Shown here one piece after another: positions 42,799-52,134 of a DNA stretch of 64,000 nucleotides (its first letter is position 1; each line of letters starts with the position of its first letter). The position numbers were made by a program, and so were the translations under genes. Location: assembly GCF_047946665.1 (NCBI RefSeq), contig NZ_CP172312.1, forward strand, positions 496,001 through 560,000. Reading direction: 5' to 3'. Under the pieces are notes generated by a model. The model worked only from the letters and a program-made list of their open reading frames with translations, ran no database searches and was not told the DNA's origin. Source of the DNA: Allohahella sp002354735 (GTDB lineage Bacteria; Pseudomonadota; Gammaproteobacteria; Pseudomonadales; Oleiphilaceae).

Positions 42799-42863
42799 AG
42801 TCACACGCTTCCTCGCTTCACACGGCCCCCTACAGGGCAAAGTATTCAAAGGTGCTACACACT

Positions 42864-43238
42864 GTGAATAGAAACAGACCGGTCAACCTCGATCTCACGA
42901 AGTTCCACTTCCCCCTTCCGGCCATCACCTCGATTCTTTTCAGAATCAGCGGTGTGATCATCTTCGTGATGCTGGGCGTTTTGCTGTACCTACTGGACTC
43001 GTCACTTGAAAGTAGCGAATCATTCGCCCGCGTCGAAGGCTGGATGGATGGCTTTTTCGTCAAGTTCGTGGTGTGGGGCATCCTTTCCGCACTGCTCTAT
43101 CACCTGGTGTCCGGGATCAAGCACCTGATCCAGGATATGGGTTATATGGAGACCATGGAAGGCGCAACTATTGGAGCCAAGGTCAGCATTGCCATTTCCA
43201 TCATTCTTATCGTTCTTGCTGGAGTCGTCGTATGGTAA
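42864..43238 (+). CDS. sdhC: Succinate dehydrogenase cytochrome b556 subunit
   Basis: A 124-residue inner-membrane subunit with three helices, about 20-44, 64-86 and 104-123. The frame runs back to 42753, but the GTG at 42864 has AAAGG upstream and gives VNRNRPVNLDLTKFHFPLP, as in homologues. SILFRISGV carries the quinone-site Ser and Arg, and LLYHLVSGIKHL carries the haem-ligand His. It anchors SdhAB and passes electrons to ubiquinone. Its end overlaps the start of sdhD by 7 bases. Confidence 0.93.
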   Translation: MNRNRPVNLDLTKFHFPLPAITSILFRISGVIIFVMLGVLLYLLDSSLESSESFARVEGWMDGFFVKFVVWGILSALLYHLVSGIKHLIQDMGYMETMEGATIGAKVSIAISIILIVLAGVVVW

Positions 43239-43579
43239 CTACTATCACCAACTTTGGTCGAAGCGGCCCGTACGACTGGATAGTCCAGCGCGTGACAGCG
43301 GTTATTCTCGGCGTCTATACCATCTTCCTCTTCGGATATGTCGTTGTTACTGGCGATATCAATTATCTCGAATGGAAAGCCTTGTTTGAAGCGACATGGA
43401 TGCGCATTTTTTCACTGCTCGCCCTCATCGCCTTAGGCGCCCATGCCTGGATCGGCATGTGGACCGTTGCTACAGATTATCTTCATAACGGGTTCGTCAA
43501 ATTTATTGCGCAGGCACTGGGAGGCATAGTTCTCTTCGTCTATGTGGTTTGGGGCGTACAAATTCTCTGGGGACTTTGA
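43232..43579 (+). CDS. sdhD: Succinate dehydrogenase membrane anchor subunit
   Basis: A 115-residue membrane protein with three helices, about 17-38, 50-72 and 84-113. The frame extends to 43073, but the ATG at 43232 overlaps the sdhC stop in the usual way and gives MVTTITNFGRSGPYDWIVQR. The haem/quinone motif is HAWIGMWTVATDY. It forms complex II with SdhC, SdhA and SdhB. Confidence 0.93.
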   Translation: MVTTITNFGRSGPYDWIVQRVTAVILGVYTIFLFGYVVVTGDINYLEWKALFEATWMRIFSLLALIALGAHAWIGMWTVATDYLHNGFVKFIAQALGGIVLFVYVVWGVQILWGL

Positions 43580-43581
43580 AT

Positions 43582-45354
43582 ATGGCAGCAGTAAGAACGC
43601 TTAAGTACGACGCAATCGTAGTGGGGGGCGGCGGTTCAGGTATGCGAGCCGCGCTTCAATTGACTCAGTCAGGCCTGAACACAGCCTGTATAACGAAGGT
43701 CTTTCCAACACGATCCCATACCGTATCCGCCCAGGGCGGCATCACCTGTGCCATTGCGAGTGCCGATCCGAATGATGATTGGCGCTGGCACATGTACGAT
43801 ACCGTCAAGGGTTCCGACTATATCGGTGACCAGGATGCCATTGAATACATGTGTTCAGTAGGGCCGCAGGCTGTATTCGAGCTCGAGCACATGGGGTTGC
43901 CTTTCTCACGTACTGAGCAGGGGCGTATTTATCAGCGTCCGTTCGGCGGTCAGTCAAAGGATTTCGGCAAGGGCGGTCAGGCTGCTCGAACCTGTGCTGC
44001 TGCGGACCGAACTGGTCACGCACTGTTGCACACCTTGTACCAGGGCAATCTGAAAGGTGGTACATCGTTCCTGAACGAGTGGTATGCCATCGATCTCGTC
44101 AAGAATGCGGCCGGCAAGATTACAGGCGTGACCGCGATCTGTATCGAGACGGGTGAGACTGTATTCATTCGTGCCAAGGCAACGGTCCTGGCAACAGGTG
44201 GTGCCGGCCGTATCTATGCTTCGACCACTAACGCACTCATTAATAGTGGTGACGGTACTGCAATGGCCCTGCGTGCAGGCGTGCCGGGACAGGATATGGA
44301 GATGTGGCAGTTCCATCCAACCGGTATCCACGGTGCTGGTACGCTCGTCACAGAAGGCTGTCGCGGAGAAGGTGGCTACCTTATAAACAGCGAGGGCGAG
44401 CGCTTCATGGAGCGCTACGCGCCCAACGCCAAGGATCTTGCCGGTCGCGACGTCGTCGCCCGCTCAATGATTCTGGAAATTCTGGAAGGACGTGGTTGCG
44501 GTCCTGACAAAGATCACGTCATGCTCAAGCTCGATCATCTGGGTGCAGAAACGCTCAACCTGCGTCTGCCAGGTATTGTCGAGCTTGCGAAGACCTTTGC
44601 GCATGTCGACCCTGCCAAGGACCCGATCCCGGTAGTACCGACATGTCACTACATGATGGGTGGCGTGCCAACCAACATCGGTGGTCAGGCTCTGACTCAG
44701 GATGCAAACGGTAAGGACCAGTCTATTGATGGCCTCTTTGCAGTTGGCGAAGCCGCTTGCGTATCGGTTCACGGTGCGAATCGTCTGGGCGGAAACAGTC
44801 TGCTCGACCTCGTTGTCTTCGGCCGGGCTGCTGGCCTGCACATCGAAGAGCAGCTGCGCGGTGGCTACAGTGCGGATGATCCGTCACAGTCAGATATCGA
44901 TGCGGCGTTCTCCCGTTACAATCGTTTGAACGCAAGCACTGGCGGTGAGTCAGTCGCCCAGGTGAAGAAGGATCTGCAAAACTGCATGCAGTTGTATTTC
45001 GGCGTATTCCGCGATGGCGACAAGATGCAGATTGGTCTGAAGAAGCTCGATGAGATCGGTGAGCGCGTCGCCAACCTGCATCTCCAGGATAAGTCGAATG
45101 CCTTCAATACAGCTCGTATCGAGGCACTTGAGCTGGAGAACCTTTACGAGGTGGCTCTGGCTACGGCGATCCCGGCAGAGGCGCGCAAGGAAAGCCGCGG
45201 CGCGCATGCGCGGAACGACTATACCGAACGTGATGACGAGAACTGGCTTAAGCATTCGCTGTACTTCGCCGAAGATCGGTCAGTGCGCAAGCGTGATGTC
45301 AATTTTAGCCCCAAGACAATGGAGGCGTTCCCGCCTTCGGTACGAAGCTACTAG
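43582..45354 (+). CDS. sdhA: Succinate dehydrogenase flavoprotein subunit
   Basis: A 590-residue subunit oxidising succinate to fumarate. The FAD-binding motif is DAIVVGGGGSGMRAAL. His46 in PTRSHTVSAQGG is the covalent flavin site (E. coli His45). MWQFHPTGIHGAGTLVTEGCRGEGG and CHYMMGGVPTN line the active site. The C-terminus is RDVNFSPKTMEAFPPSVRSY. The ATG at 43582 is 2 bases after the sdhD stop. It is followed by an unusually long 121-base gap before sdhB. Confidence 0.97.
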   Translation: MAAVRTLKYDAIVVGGGGSGMRAALQLTQSGLNTACITKVFPTRSHTVSAQGGITCAIASADPNDDWRWHMYDTVKGSDYIGDQDAIEYMCSVGPQAVFELEHMGLPFSRTEQGRIYQRPFGGQSKDFGKGGQAARTCAAADRTGHALLHTLYQGNLKGGTSFLNEWYAIDLVKNAAGKITGVTAICIETGETVFIRAKATVLATGGAGRIYASTTNALINSGDGTAMALRAGVPGQDMEMWQFHPTGIHGAGTLVTEGCRGEGGYLINSEGERFMERYAPNAKDLAGRDVVARSMILEILEGRGCGPDKDHVMLKLDHLGAETLNLRLPGIVELAKTFAHVDPAKDPIPVVPTCHYMMGGVPTNIGGQALTQDANGKDQSIDGLFAVGEAACVSVHGANRLGGNSLLDLVVFGRAAGLHIEEQLRGGYSADDPSQSDIDAAFSRYNRLNASTGGESVAQVKKDLQNCMQLYFGVFRDGDKMQIGLKKLDEIGERVANLHLQDKSNAFNTARIEALELENLYEVALATAIPAEARKESRGAHARNDYTERDDENWLKHSLYFAEDRSVRKRDVNFSPKTMEAFPPSVRSY

Positions 45355-45404
45355 GACGCGTAGCGCAGGCCCACGAGGTTTGCGAAGACAGTAAACGTTG
45401 TCTG

Positions 45405-45428
45405 GCGGCTGGTTCATGACCACGCCGC
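45405..45428 (+). other. Intra-operon hairpin between sdhA and sdhB
   Basis: GCGGC-TGGT (45405-45413) pairs with ACCA-c-GCCGC (45419-45428), a 9-bp stem with one bulged C and loop TCATG. It could be a processing or stabilising element that sets SdhB level. Confidence 0.4.
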
Positions 45429-45475
45429 TGAGTGAAAATTTGGCGAGTATCGTTTCACGAGTTGTGAGGTGAATT

Positions 45476-46180
45476 ATGTTAGTTAGTGTGTATCGCTATA
45501 ACCCTGAAATAGATCGTGAACCGTACATGCAGGACATCGAGATCGAGTTGCCGGAAGGTAAGGATCTCATGGTTCTCGACGTGCTCAATCTCCTGAAGGA
45601 GAAGGATCCTTCACTGACGTATCGTCGGTCCTGCCGCGAAGGTGTTTGCGGCTCTGATGGCATGAATATGAACGGCAAGAACGGTCTGGCCTGTGTCACA
45701 CCGATTTCTGACATCATCGAGAACAATCAGGTTCGCCTCAGGCCACTGCCTGGCCTCCCGGTTATCCGTGATCTCGTCATCGACATGTCAATTTTCTACA
45801 AGCAGTACGAGAAGGTGCAGCCTTATCTGCAGAACAACACGCCCGCTCCCACCATAGAACGTCTGCAGAGCCCGGAAGACAGGGCAAAGCTTGACGGCCT
45901 CTATGAGTGCATCCTGTGTGCCTGTTGCTCCACATCGTGCCCGTCGTTCTGGTGGAATCCTGAGAAGTTCATTGGTCCCGCTGGTCTGCTGCAAGCCTAT
46001 CGCTTCCTCAATGACAGCCGTGACACTGCGACCGAAGACAGACTATCGAAGCTGGACGACCCCTTCAGCGTCTTCAGATGTCGTGGCATCATGAACTGCG
46101 TGAGCGTGTGTCCAAAGGGACTCAACCCAACGCGCGCAATTGGCCATATTCGAAATATGCTGATATCCAGGGCAACCTGA
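45476..46180 (+). CDS. sdhB: Succinate dehydrogenase iron-sulfur subunit
   Basis: A 234-residue subunit carrying the three Fe-S clusters between FAD and quinone. The 2Fe-2S ligands are in SCREGVCGSDGMNMNGKNG and the following LAC. The 4Fe-4S ligands are in CILCACCSTSCPSFWWNP, and the 3Fe-4S ligands in CRGIMNCVSVCPKGLNP. GAGGTGA lies 4 bases before the ATG. Confidence 0.96.
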   Translation: MLVSVYRYNPEIDREPYMQDIEIELPEGKDLMVLDVLNLLKEKDPSLTYRRSCREGVCGSDGMNMNGKNGLACVTPISDIIENNQVRLRPLPGLPVIRDLVIDMSIFYKQYEKVQPYLQNNTPAPTIERLQSPEDRAKLDGLYECILCACCSTSCPSFWWNPEKFIGPAGLLQAYRFLNDSRDTATEDRLSKLDDPFSVFRCRGIMNCVSVCPKGLNPTRAIGHIRNMLISRAT

Positions 46181-46259
46181 GGCCCCATCACACGGTCGTC
46201 GTTGCCGCTGCTGTTCTCCTACCCGAGATTGCGGCTACCGACAGTGTGTTCGCAAGCGC

Positions 46260-46287
46260 TTGCCCGCTTCGCTGTATAGACTATTCT
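46260..46287 (+). promoter_or_regulatory. Possible internal promoter for sucA
   Basis: TTGCCC (46260-46265) and TATTCT (46282-46287) are 16 bases apart. The -35 overlaps a perfect palindrome GCAAGCGCTTGC (46252-46263). Confidence 0.35.
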
Positions 46288-46288
46288 G

Positions 46289-46379
46289 AGCACGTTGGTC
46301 GAGAGGTCTGACGTGCTGTTTAACCTCATCTACCCGACGAGGTTGTTCGAGTGAAAGACCCACATCAGAGGCATCACTC
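46289..46379 (+). ncRNA. Structured leader of sucA (candidate cis-regulatory RNA)
   Basis: Three consecutive perfect stems fill the leader: AGCACGT/ACGTGCT (46289-46317), AACCTC/GAGGTT (46322-46344) and GAGTGA/TCACTC (46349-46379). They end 20 bases before the sucA ATG. A conserved RNA named sucA-II is known upstream of sucA in Pseudomonadales. I do not remember its consensus well enough to claim a match. Confidence 0.4.
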
Positions 46380-46399
46380 ACTAAAATAATGGCGGATAT

Positions 46400-49252
46400 A
46401 TGCAAGAAAGCAGAATGGAAGAGCTTTGGCAAAGCGCCCACCTGGCAGGCGGTAATCTGGCTTATGTCGAAGATTTGTTTGAATCCTACCTGACGAACCC
46501 GAATAGCGTTCCCGAAAAGTGGCGTGACTTCTTTGATAAATTGCCGGCACAGAACCCCGACAAACAGACAGCTGATGTGTCTCACGCTGTCGTGCGGGAT
46601 CAGTTTCGAGCGCTAGCCAAACGCAGGCCAAGCGTAGGTGGCACAGGGGGGGCTGACTACCAGACCACTACCGAGCATGAGCGAAAACAGGTTCGGGTTA
46701 TCAACCTCATCACGGCCTACCGACTGCTCGGTCACCAGAAGGCCAGCCTCGATCCCCTGGCTTTACAACCGAGACCCCACGTAGTCGATCTCGATCTTGC
46801 CTATCACGGCCTCAACGAGGCTGATAAAGACACTGTTTTTCAGGCAGGCACTCTGCGGTTTGGCGTAGAAACGATGACCCTTGGTGAGCTTATCAAGGGA
46901 CTCGAGTTTACATATTGCGATACCGTCGGCACCGAGTACATGCATGTCAGCAACACAGAAGAGCGTCGCTGGATTCAGCAGCGGCTCGAAAGTGTTCGCT
47001 CGCATCCGGTTTTCGGTCAGGAGAAGCAGAAGCATCTGCTGGAGCGCCTGACCGCAGCTGAAGGTCTTGAGAAGTATCTCAGCTCACGATATCCAGGCAC
47101 CAAGCGCTTCGGACTCGAGGGCGGCGAAGCCCTGATTCCTCTGGTTGATGAGATCATCCAACGCGCCGGCTCTTATAACGTGAAGGAAATCGTGATCGGC
47201 ATGGCCCACCGTGGCCGCCTGAACGTGCTGGTCAACACACTCGGCAAGAATCCAAAGTCGCTGTTCGATGAGTTTGAAGGCAAGCATTCTATCGCCACCG
47301 ACGATGGCAGTGGCGATGTAAAATATCACCAGGGCTTTTCATCCAACGTCATGACGCCAGGTGGCGAAGTCCATCTGGCGCTGGCTTTCAACCCCTCCCA
47401 TCTTGAAATCGTTTCACCCGTGGTGGTGGGCTCTGTTCGTGCCCGGCAGACGCGTCGAGACGACAGGAAGGGCGATTCGGTAATGCCGGTGATCATGCAT
47501 GGTGATGCTGCCTTCGCAGGTCAAGGCGTTGTCATGGAAACCTTCCAGATGAGCCAGACCCGGGGTTATGGCGTTGGTGGAACGGTCCATATCGTCATTA
47601 ACAACCAGGTTGGCTTCACCACTTCCAAACGGGAAGACGCCCGTAGTACCGAGTACTGTACCGACATTGCCAAGATGGTTCAGGCACCGATATTTCACGT
47701 CAACGGCGATGATCCCGAAGCAGTACTGTTCGTGACGCAGGTTGCTGTCGACTATCGAAATACGTTCAAGAAAGACGTTGTCATCGATCTCGTCTGCTAT
47801 CGTCGCCGAGGCCACAATGAGGCGGACGAGCCGGCTGCTACCCAGCCGATCATGTACCAGAAAATCCGTTCGCTAGACACGACCAGAACGCTCTATGCGC
47901 AGAAACTGCTTGAAGAGGGCGTCATCGGCGAAGATGAAGCCAAAGCAATGGAGAGCGATTATCGTGATCGTCTCGATGCCGGCAGCCATGTTGTCAGCAG
48001 TCTGGTGCTGGAGCCGAACAAGTCCTTGTTTGTTGACTGGACACCGTATCTGGGTCACAAGTGGACCGCGAAGGCGAAAACCAATATTGCCATGAAGACG
48101 CTGCAGCGGCTCGGCAGGAAGATCGACCAGCTGCCGGAAGGGTTTACAGCCCAGCGGCAGGTGTCGAAGATTCTTGAAGACAGGCAGAAAATGACTCAGG
48201 GGGCGTCCCCAATGAACTGGGGTTATGCCGAGATCATGGCCTATGCGACCCTGCTGCACGAAGGACATGCCATCCGCCTGACTGGCCAGGATGTGGGTCG
48301 CGGTACCTTCTCGCATCGTCATGCGGTGCTGCACAACCAGCAGGATGGCTCGAGTTATATCCCACTCAAACACATCTCCGCAGATCAGCCGCTGTTCGAA
48401 ATCTACGATAGCTATCTGTCCGAAGAGGCGGTGCTGGCGTTTGAATACGGCTATTCCACGACCAATCCAAACCCTCTGGTCATCTGGGAAGCTCAGTTCG
48501 GCGATTTTGCCAATGGCGCCCAGGTCGTTATTGATCAGTTCATTACTAGCGGCGAGCATAAGTGGGGCCGTTTGTGCGGCCTGACTATGCTTCTGCCACA
48601 CGGCTATGAAGGGCAGGGACCTGAGCACAGTTCAGCAAGACTTGAGCGCTTCTTGCAGTTGGCGGCGCAACACAACATTCAGGTCTGTGTACCCTCTACC
48701 CCTGCGCAAGTTTTTCACATGTTGCGTAGGCAGGTTAAGCGTCCATTGCGTAAGCCGCTGATTTGTATGAGTCCGAAGTCCTTGTTGCGTCATCGTGAGG
48801 CTATTTCGACGCTCGAAGAGCTGTCTGAAGGGCAGTTCCAGACCGTTATAGGCGAAACTGATAGTGTGATTGAGCCGCGTAAGGCTACCCGTCTCATCAT
48901 GTGTAGCGGCAAGGTCTATTATGATCTACTTGAGAAGCGTCGGGCTGATGAGCGCAATGATGTTGTGCTGGTCAGGATCGAGCAGCTGTATCCGTTCCCG
49001 GAAGACGATTTGACGGAGGTGTTCATGCAGTACAAGAACCTCAAGTCGATTGTCTGGTGTCAGGAGGAGCCCATGAATCAGGGCGCCTGGTATAGCAGCC
49101 AGCATCACATGAGGTCTGTGATCGCTCAGACCCACGAAAAGATCTACCTGACATATGCAGGTCGGGAGGCATCTGCCTCGCCCGCTGCTGGTTATGCTCA
49201 GGTGCATGCCGAAGAACAGCAAAGACTGGTGAACACTGCTTTCGACGGCTGA
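46400..49252 (+). CDS. sucA: 2-oxoglutarate dehydrogenase E1 component
   Basis: A 950-residue thiamine-diphosphate enzyme that decarboxylates 2-oxoglutarate and passes the succinyl group to SucB. The N-terminal MQESRMEELWQSAHLAGGN is the peripheral-subunit-binding start of the family. GMAHRGRLNVL, the TPP-binding NGDDPEAV...VVIDLVCYRRRGHNEADEP stretch, and a transketolase-type pyrimidine domain (GQDVGRGTFSHRHAVL) follow. GGCGGA lies just before the ATG. A 219-base leader separates it from sdhB. Confidence 0.97.
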   Translation: MQESRMEELWQSAHLAGGNLAYVEDLFESYLTNPNSVPEKWRDFFDKLPAQNPDKQTADVSHAVVRDQFRALAKRRPSVGGTGGADYQTTTEHERKQVRVINLITAYRLLGHQKASLDPLALQPRPHVVDLDLAYHGLNEADKDTVFQAGTLRFGVETMTLGELIKGLEFTYCDTVGTEYMHVSNTEERRWIQQRLESVRSHPVFGQEKQKHLLERLTAAEGLEKYLSSRYPGTKRFGLEGGEALIPLVDEIIQRAGSYNVKEIVIGMAHRGRLNVLVNTLGKNPKSLFDEFEGKHSIATDDGSGDVKYHQGFSSNVMTPGGEVHLALAFNPSHLEIVSPVVVGSVRARQTRRDDRKGDSVMPVIMHGDAAFAGQGVVMETFQMSQTRGYGVGGTVHIVINNQVGFTTSKREDARSTEYCTDIAKMVQAPIFHVNGDDPEAVLFVTQVAVDYRNTFKKDVVIDLVCYRRRGHNEADEPAATQPIMYQKIRSLDTTRTLYAQKLLEEGVIGEDEAKAMESDYRDRLDAGSHVVSSLVLEPNKSLFVDWTPYLGHKWTAKAKTNIAMKTLQRLGRKIDQLPEGFTAQRQVSKILEDRQKMTQGASPMNWGYAEIMAYATLLHEGHAIRLTGQDVGRGTFSHRHAVLHNQQDGSSYIPLKHISADQPLFEIYDSYLSEEAVLAFEYGYSTTNPNPLVIWEAQFGDFANGAQVVIDQFITSGEHKWGRLCGLTMLLPHGYEGQGPEHSSARLERFLQLAAQHNIQVCVPSTPAQVFHMLRRQVKRPLRKPLICMSPKSLLRHREAISTLEELSEGQFQTVIGETDSVIEPRKATRLIMCSGKVYYDLLEKRRADERNDVVLVRIEQLYPFPEDDLTEVFMQYKNLKSIVWCQEEPMNQGAWYSSQHHMRSVIAQTHEKIYLTYAGREASASPAAGYAQVHAEEQQRLVNTAFDG

Positions 49253-49306
49253 TTGCCTGCAGAAAGCGCTGTTTTGCAACCAAGTAGAGACGATTAAGGA
49301 TTACGC

Positions 49307-50584
49307 ATGGCCATCGAAATTAAAGCTCCGACCTTTCCAGAGTCCGTCGCCGACGGTGTAGTGGCGACCTGGCACAAGAAAGCTGGAGAGCAGGTCTCCA
49401 GAGATGAACTCATTGTCGATATCGAGACAGACAAGGTCGTGCTCGAGGTAGTCGCACCGGCAGACGGTGTGATCGAGAAAATCATCAGGGATGAAGGAGC
49501 CGTGGTCGAGAGTGCCGAGGTTCTGGCAATCTTCAAGGAAGGAGCAAGCGGCACCGCTGGCGGTGCCGATGCCGGTCAGGCGAAAACCGAGTCGAAGAAT
49601 AATGATTCGGTGAAGGCTGAAAGTCAGGCTCGTCATCAGGCTGATGGTAGCGAAAAGATATCGCAGGATGGAGAGATCATCGCCAGCCCTGCTGCCAGGA
49701 AGATGCTCGAGGAGAATGGCCTCAACGCCTCCGATATCGAGGCGAGTGGTAAAGGCGGACGGCTGACTAAGGAAGACGTGGTCGGTCATCTTGAGAAAAA
49801 GAAATCAGACACTGGTTCGCGTCCGGCTACTGCTGCGGCAAGTCAGCCAAAGGCAGCAGCCGATGATATGCCCGCAGGCGACCGGACCGAGAAGCGCGTA
49901 CCGATGACTCGTCTTCGAGCCAGTATCGCTCGCAGACTGCTCGAAGCGCAGCACAACGCGGCCATGCTCACGACTTTCAATGAAGTGAATATGAAGCCGG
50001 TCATGGATCTGCGTTCACAGTACAAGGCGCAGTTCGAAAAGCGTCATAACGGCACGAAGCTTGGTTTCATGTCTTTCTTCGTGAAAGCTGCCACTGAAGC
50101 CTTGAAGCGCTTCCCTGCAGCGAATGCTTCCATAGATGGCAGCGATATCGTCTACCACGGTTATCAGGATATCGGCGTCGCCGTCTCGAGCGATCGCGGT
50201 CTGGTCGTGCCGGTACTGCGTAATGCCGAGCATATGGGACTGGCTGATATTGAGCGGTCGATCGGTGAATTCGGCAAGAAGGCCAAAGACGGCAAGCTCG
50301 CAATCGAAGACATGACCGGGGGCACTTTCACCATTTCCAACGGTGGCGTATTCGGTTCACTCATGTCGACGCCTATCCTGAATCCGCCGCAGACGGCGAT
50401 TCTCGGTATGCACAAAATCCAGGAGCGACCAATGGCGGTCGATGGCAACGTGGTGATCCTGCCAATGATGTATCTGGCGCTCTCGTATGATCACCGCATG
50501 ATTGATGGTAAAGAGGCTGTGCAGTTCCTCGTCACCATCAAAGAGCTGCTTGAGGATCCGGCGCGCATACTGCTGGACATCTGA
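49307..50584 (+). CDS. sucB: Dihydrolipoyl succinyltransferase (E2 of 2-oxoglutarate dehydrogenase)
   Basis: A 425-residue core enzyme transferring succinyl to CoA. The lipoyl domain covers residues 2-75, with Lys43 (DIETDKVVLEV) as the lipoyl attachment site. An acidic/Ala-rich linker leads to the E3-binding domain (about 123-160; ASPAARKMLEENGL). The catalytic domain has His396 and Asp400 in SYDHRMIDGKEA. AAGGA lies upstream of the ATG, 54 bases after sucA. Confidence 0.97.
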   Translation: MAIEIKAPTFPESVADGVVATWHKKAGEQVSRDELIVDIETDKVVLEVVAPADGVIEKIIRDEGAVVESAEVLAIFKEGASGTAGGADAGQAKTESKNNDSVKAESQARHQADGSEKISQDGEIIASPAARKMLEENGLNASDIEASGKGGRLTKEDVVGHLEKKKSDTGSRPATAAASQPKAAADDMPAGDRTEKRVPMTRLRASIARRLLEAQHNAAMLTTFNEVNMKPVMDLRSQYKAQFEKRHNGTKLGFMSFFVKAATEALKRFPAANASIDGSDIVYHGYQDIGVAVSSDRGLVVPVLRNAEHMGLADIERSIGEFGKKAKDGKLAIEDMTGGTFTISNGGVFGSLMSTPILNPPQTAILGMHKIQERPMAVDGNVVILPMMYLALSYDHRMIDGKEAVQFLVTIKELLEDPARILLDI

Positions 50585-50642
50585 TCCGGAGCACGCCCTT
50601 CAATCGACGCCAACTCAACCTTAGAATTCGGGAAAATGACAG

Positions 50643-52085
50643 ATGGCAGATAAATTTGACGTAATTGTAATTGGATCAGGACCAGGCGGCTATGTTGCCG
50701 CTATCAAGGCGGCTCAGCTCGGTCTCAAGACCGCCTGCGTGGAAAAGTGGTCGAATGACGCGGGGAAGGTCGTTCTCGGTGGTACGTGCCTCAACGTCGG
50801 CTGTATACCATCAAAAGCGCTTCTGGAGTCGTCACACAAGTTTGAAGATGCCCAGCATCGCTTCGACGTGCACGGAATCAACGTGGGAGAAGTCTCTGTT
50901 GATATCGGTAAGATGATGGAGCGTAAAAATACCATTGTGAAGAATCTGACCTCTGGTATAGGCGGCCTCTTCAAATCGAATGGTGTTACTGCCATCCACG
51001 GCTTCGGTAAGCTGCTGTCGAACAAGCAGGTAGAAGTGACCGATGCCAAGGGTAATAGCACCGTCTATGAGGCGGATAACGTTATCCTGGCTGCTGGCTC
51101 CAAGCCCATAGAGATACCGCCAGCGCCGATTGGTGAGCACATCGTCGATTCGGAAGGCGCACTCAGTTTTGAAGAAGTGCCCAAGAAGCTGGGCGTAATC
51201 GGTGCCGGTGTAATCGGCCTCGAGCTCGGCAGCGTGTGGTCGCGTCTCGGATCGGAAGTGGTGGTGCTCGAAGCGCTGGATACCTTCCTCGCCGGTGTCG
51301 ATCAGCAGCTCGCGAAAGATGCGCTGAAGCAGTTCACCAAGCAGGGTCTTGATATCCGACTGCGTGCTCGCGTCACGGCGACTGAAGTCAGCCGCGGCAA
51401 GGTCAAGGTCACGTACACAGATAGCAAGGGCGAGCAGGAGATCAAGGTCGACAAGCTCATCGTCGCTGTTGGTCGTGGGCCAGTCACTGAAAATCTGCTG
51501 TCGGCAGACTCAAACGTCAACCTCGACGAGCGTGGCTATATCTACGCTGACGACAACTGCATGACAAACGTGCCGGGTGTCTATGCCATCGGCGATTGCG
51601 TGCGCGGCCCCATGCTGGCACACAAGGCCTCGGAAGAGGGCATCATGGTTGCGGAGCGAATCGCTGGCCAGAAGGCTCAGGTGAACTACGACACCATCCC
51701 ATGGGTCATCTACACTCACCCTGAAATTGCCTGGGTGGGAAAGACTGAAGAACAGCTTAAAGCGGCCGGTGAGCCTTACAAGGTGGGCACCTTCCCATTT
51801 GCTGCTAACGGTCGAGCAATGGCTGCAGATGCTACGATGGGTCTGGTGAAAATCATCGCTCATGAAAAGACAGACAGGATTGTCGGTGTTCACATCATCG
51901 GTCCACAAGCTTCGGAAATGATTGCTCAAGCCGTCATTGCCATGGAGTTTGGATCGAGTGCTGAAGATCTGGCGCTGACTGTATTTGCTCACCCGACCCT
52001 GTCGGAGGCGGTCCACGAGGCTGCCCTCGCTGTCGATGGGCACGCAATACATATTGCACAGAAGAAGAAGCGCCCTACCGCGTGA
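50643..52085 (+). CDS. lpd: Dihydrolipoamide dehydrogenase (E3)
   Basis: A 480-residue FAD disulfide reductase that reoxidises the lipoyl groups and makes NADH. The FAD motif is VIVIGSGPGGYVAA. The redox cysteines Cys49 and Cys54 are in GGTCLNVGCIPSK. The NAD motif is GVIGAGVIGLELGSV, and the catalytic His-Glu pair is in AHPTLSEAVHE. It lies in the suc operon, 58 bases after sucB, so it is the E3 of this complex; it may also serve other 2-oxoacid dehydrogenases. Confidence 0.97.
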   Translation: MADKFDVIVIGSGPGGYVAAIKAAQLGLKTACVEKWSNDAGKVVLGGTCLNVGCIPSKALLESSHKFEDAQHRFDVHGINVGEVSVDIGKMMERKNTIVKNLTSGIGGLFKSNGVTAIHGFGKLLSNKQVEVTDAKGNSTVYEADNVILAAGSKPIEIPPAPIGEHIVDSEGALSFEEVPKKLGVIGAGVIGLELGSVWSRLGSEVVVLEALDTFLAGVDQQLAKDALKQFTKQGLDIRLRARVTATEVSRGKVKVTYTDSKGEQEIKVDKLIVAVGRGPVTENLLSADSNVNLDERGYIYADDNCMTNVPGVYAIGDCVRGPMLAHKASEEGIMVAERIAGQKAQVNYDTIPWVIYTHPEIAWVGKTEEQLKAAGEPYKVGTFPFAANGRAMAADATMGLVKIIAHEKTDRIVGVHIIGPQASEMIAQAVIAMEFGSSAEDLALTVFAHPTLSEAVHEAALAVDGHAIHIAQKKKRPTA

Positions 52086-52134
52086 CCACAACGTCCAGGC
52101 GGCCTGATCGTCGCCACGGAGAAGGAAGAGAGTT

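Larger units (their letters stand above)
42452..42863. other. Divergent gltA/sdhC regulatory region
   Basis: No gene is seen in these 412 bases. They contain the perfect 12-base palindrome CGGATGCATCCG (42514-42525) in the gltA leader, alternating TTGAT-C-ATCAA-TTGAT (42603-42618), the sdhC promoter (42739-42767) and a hairpin at the predicted sdhC transcript start (42774-42798). Confidence 0.7.
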
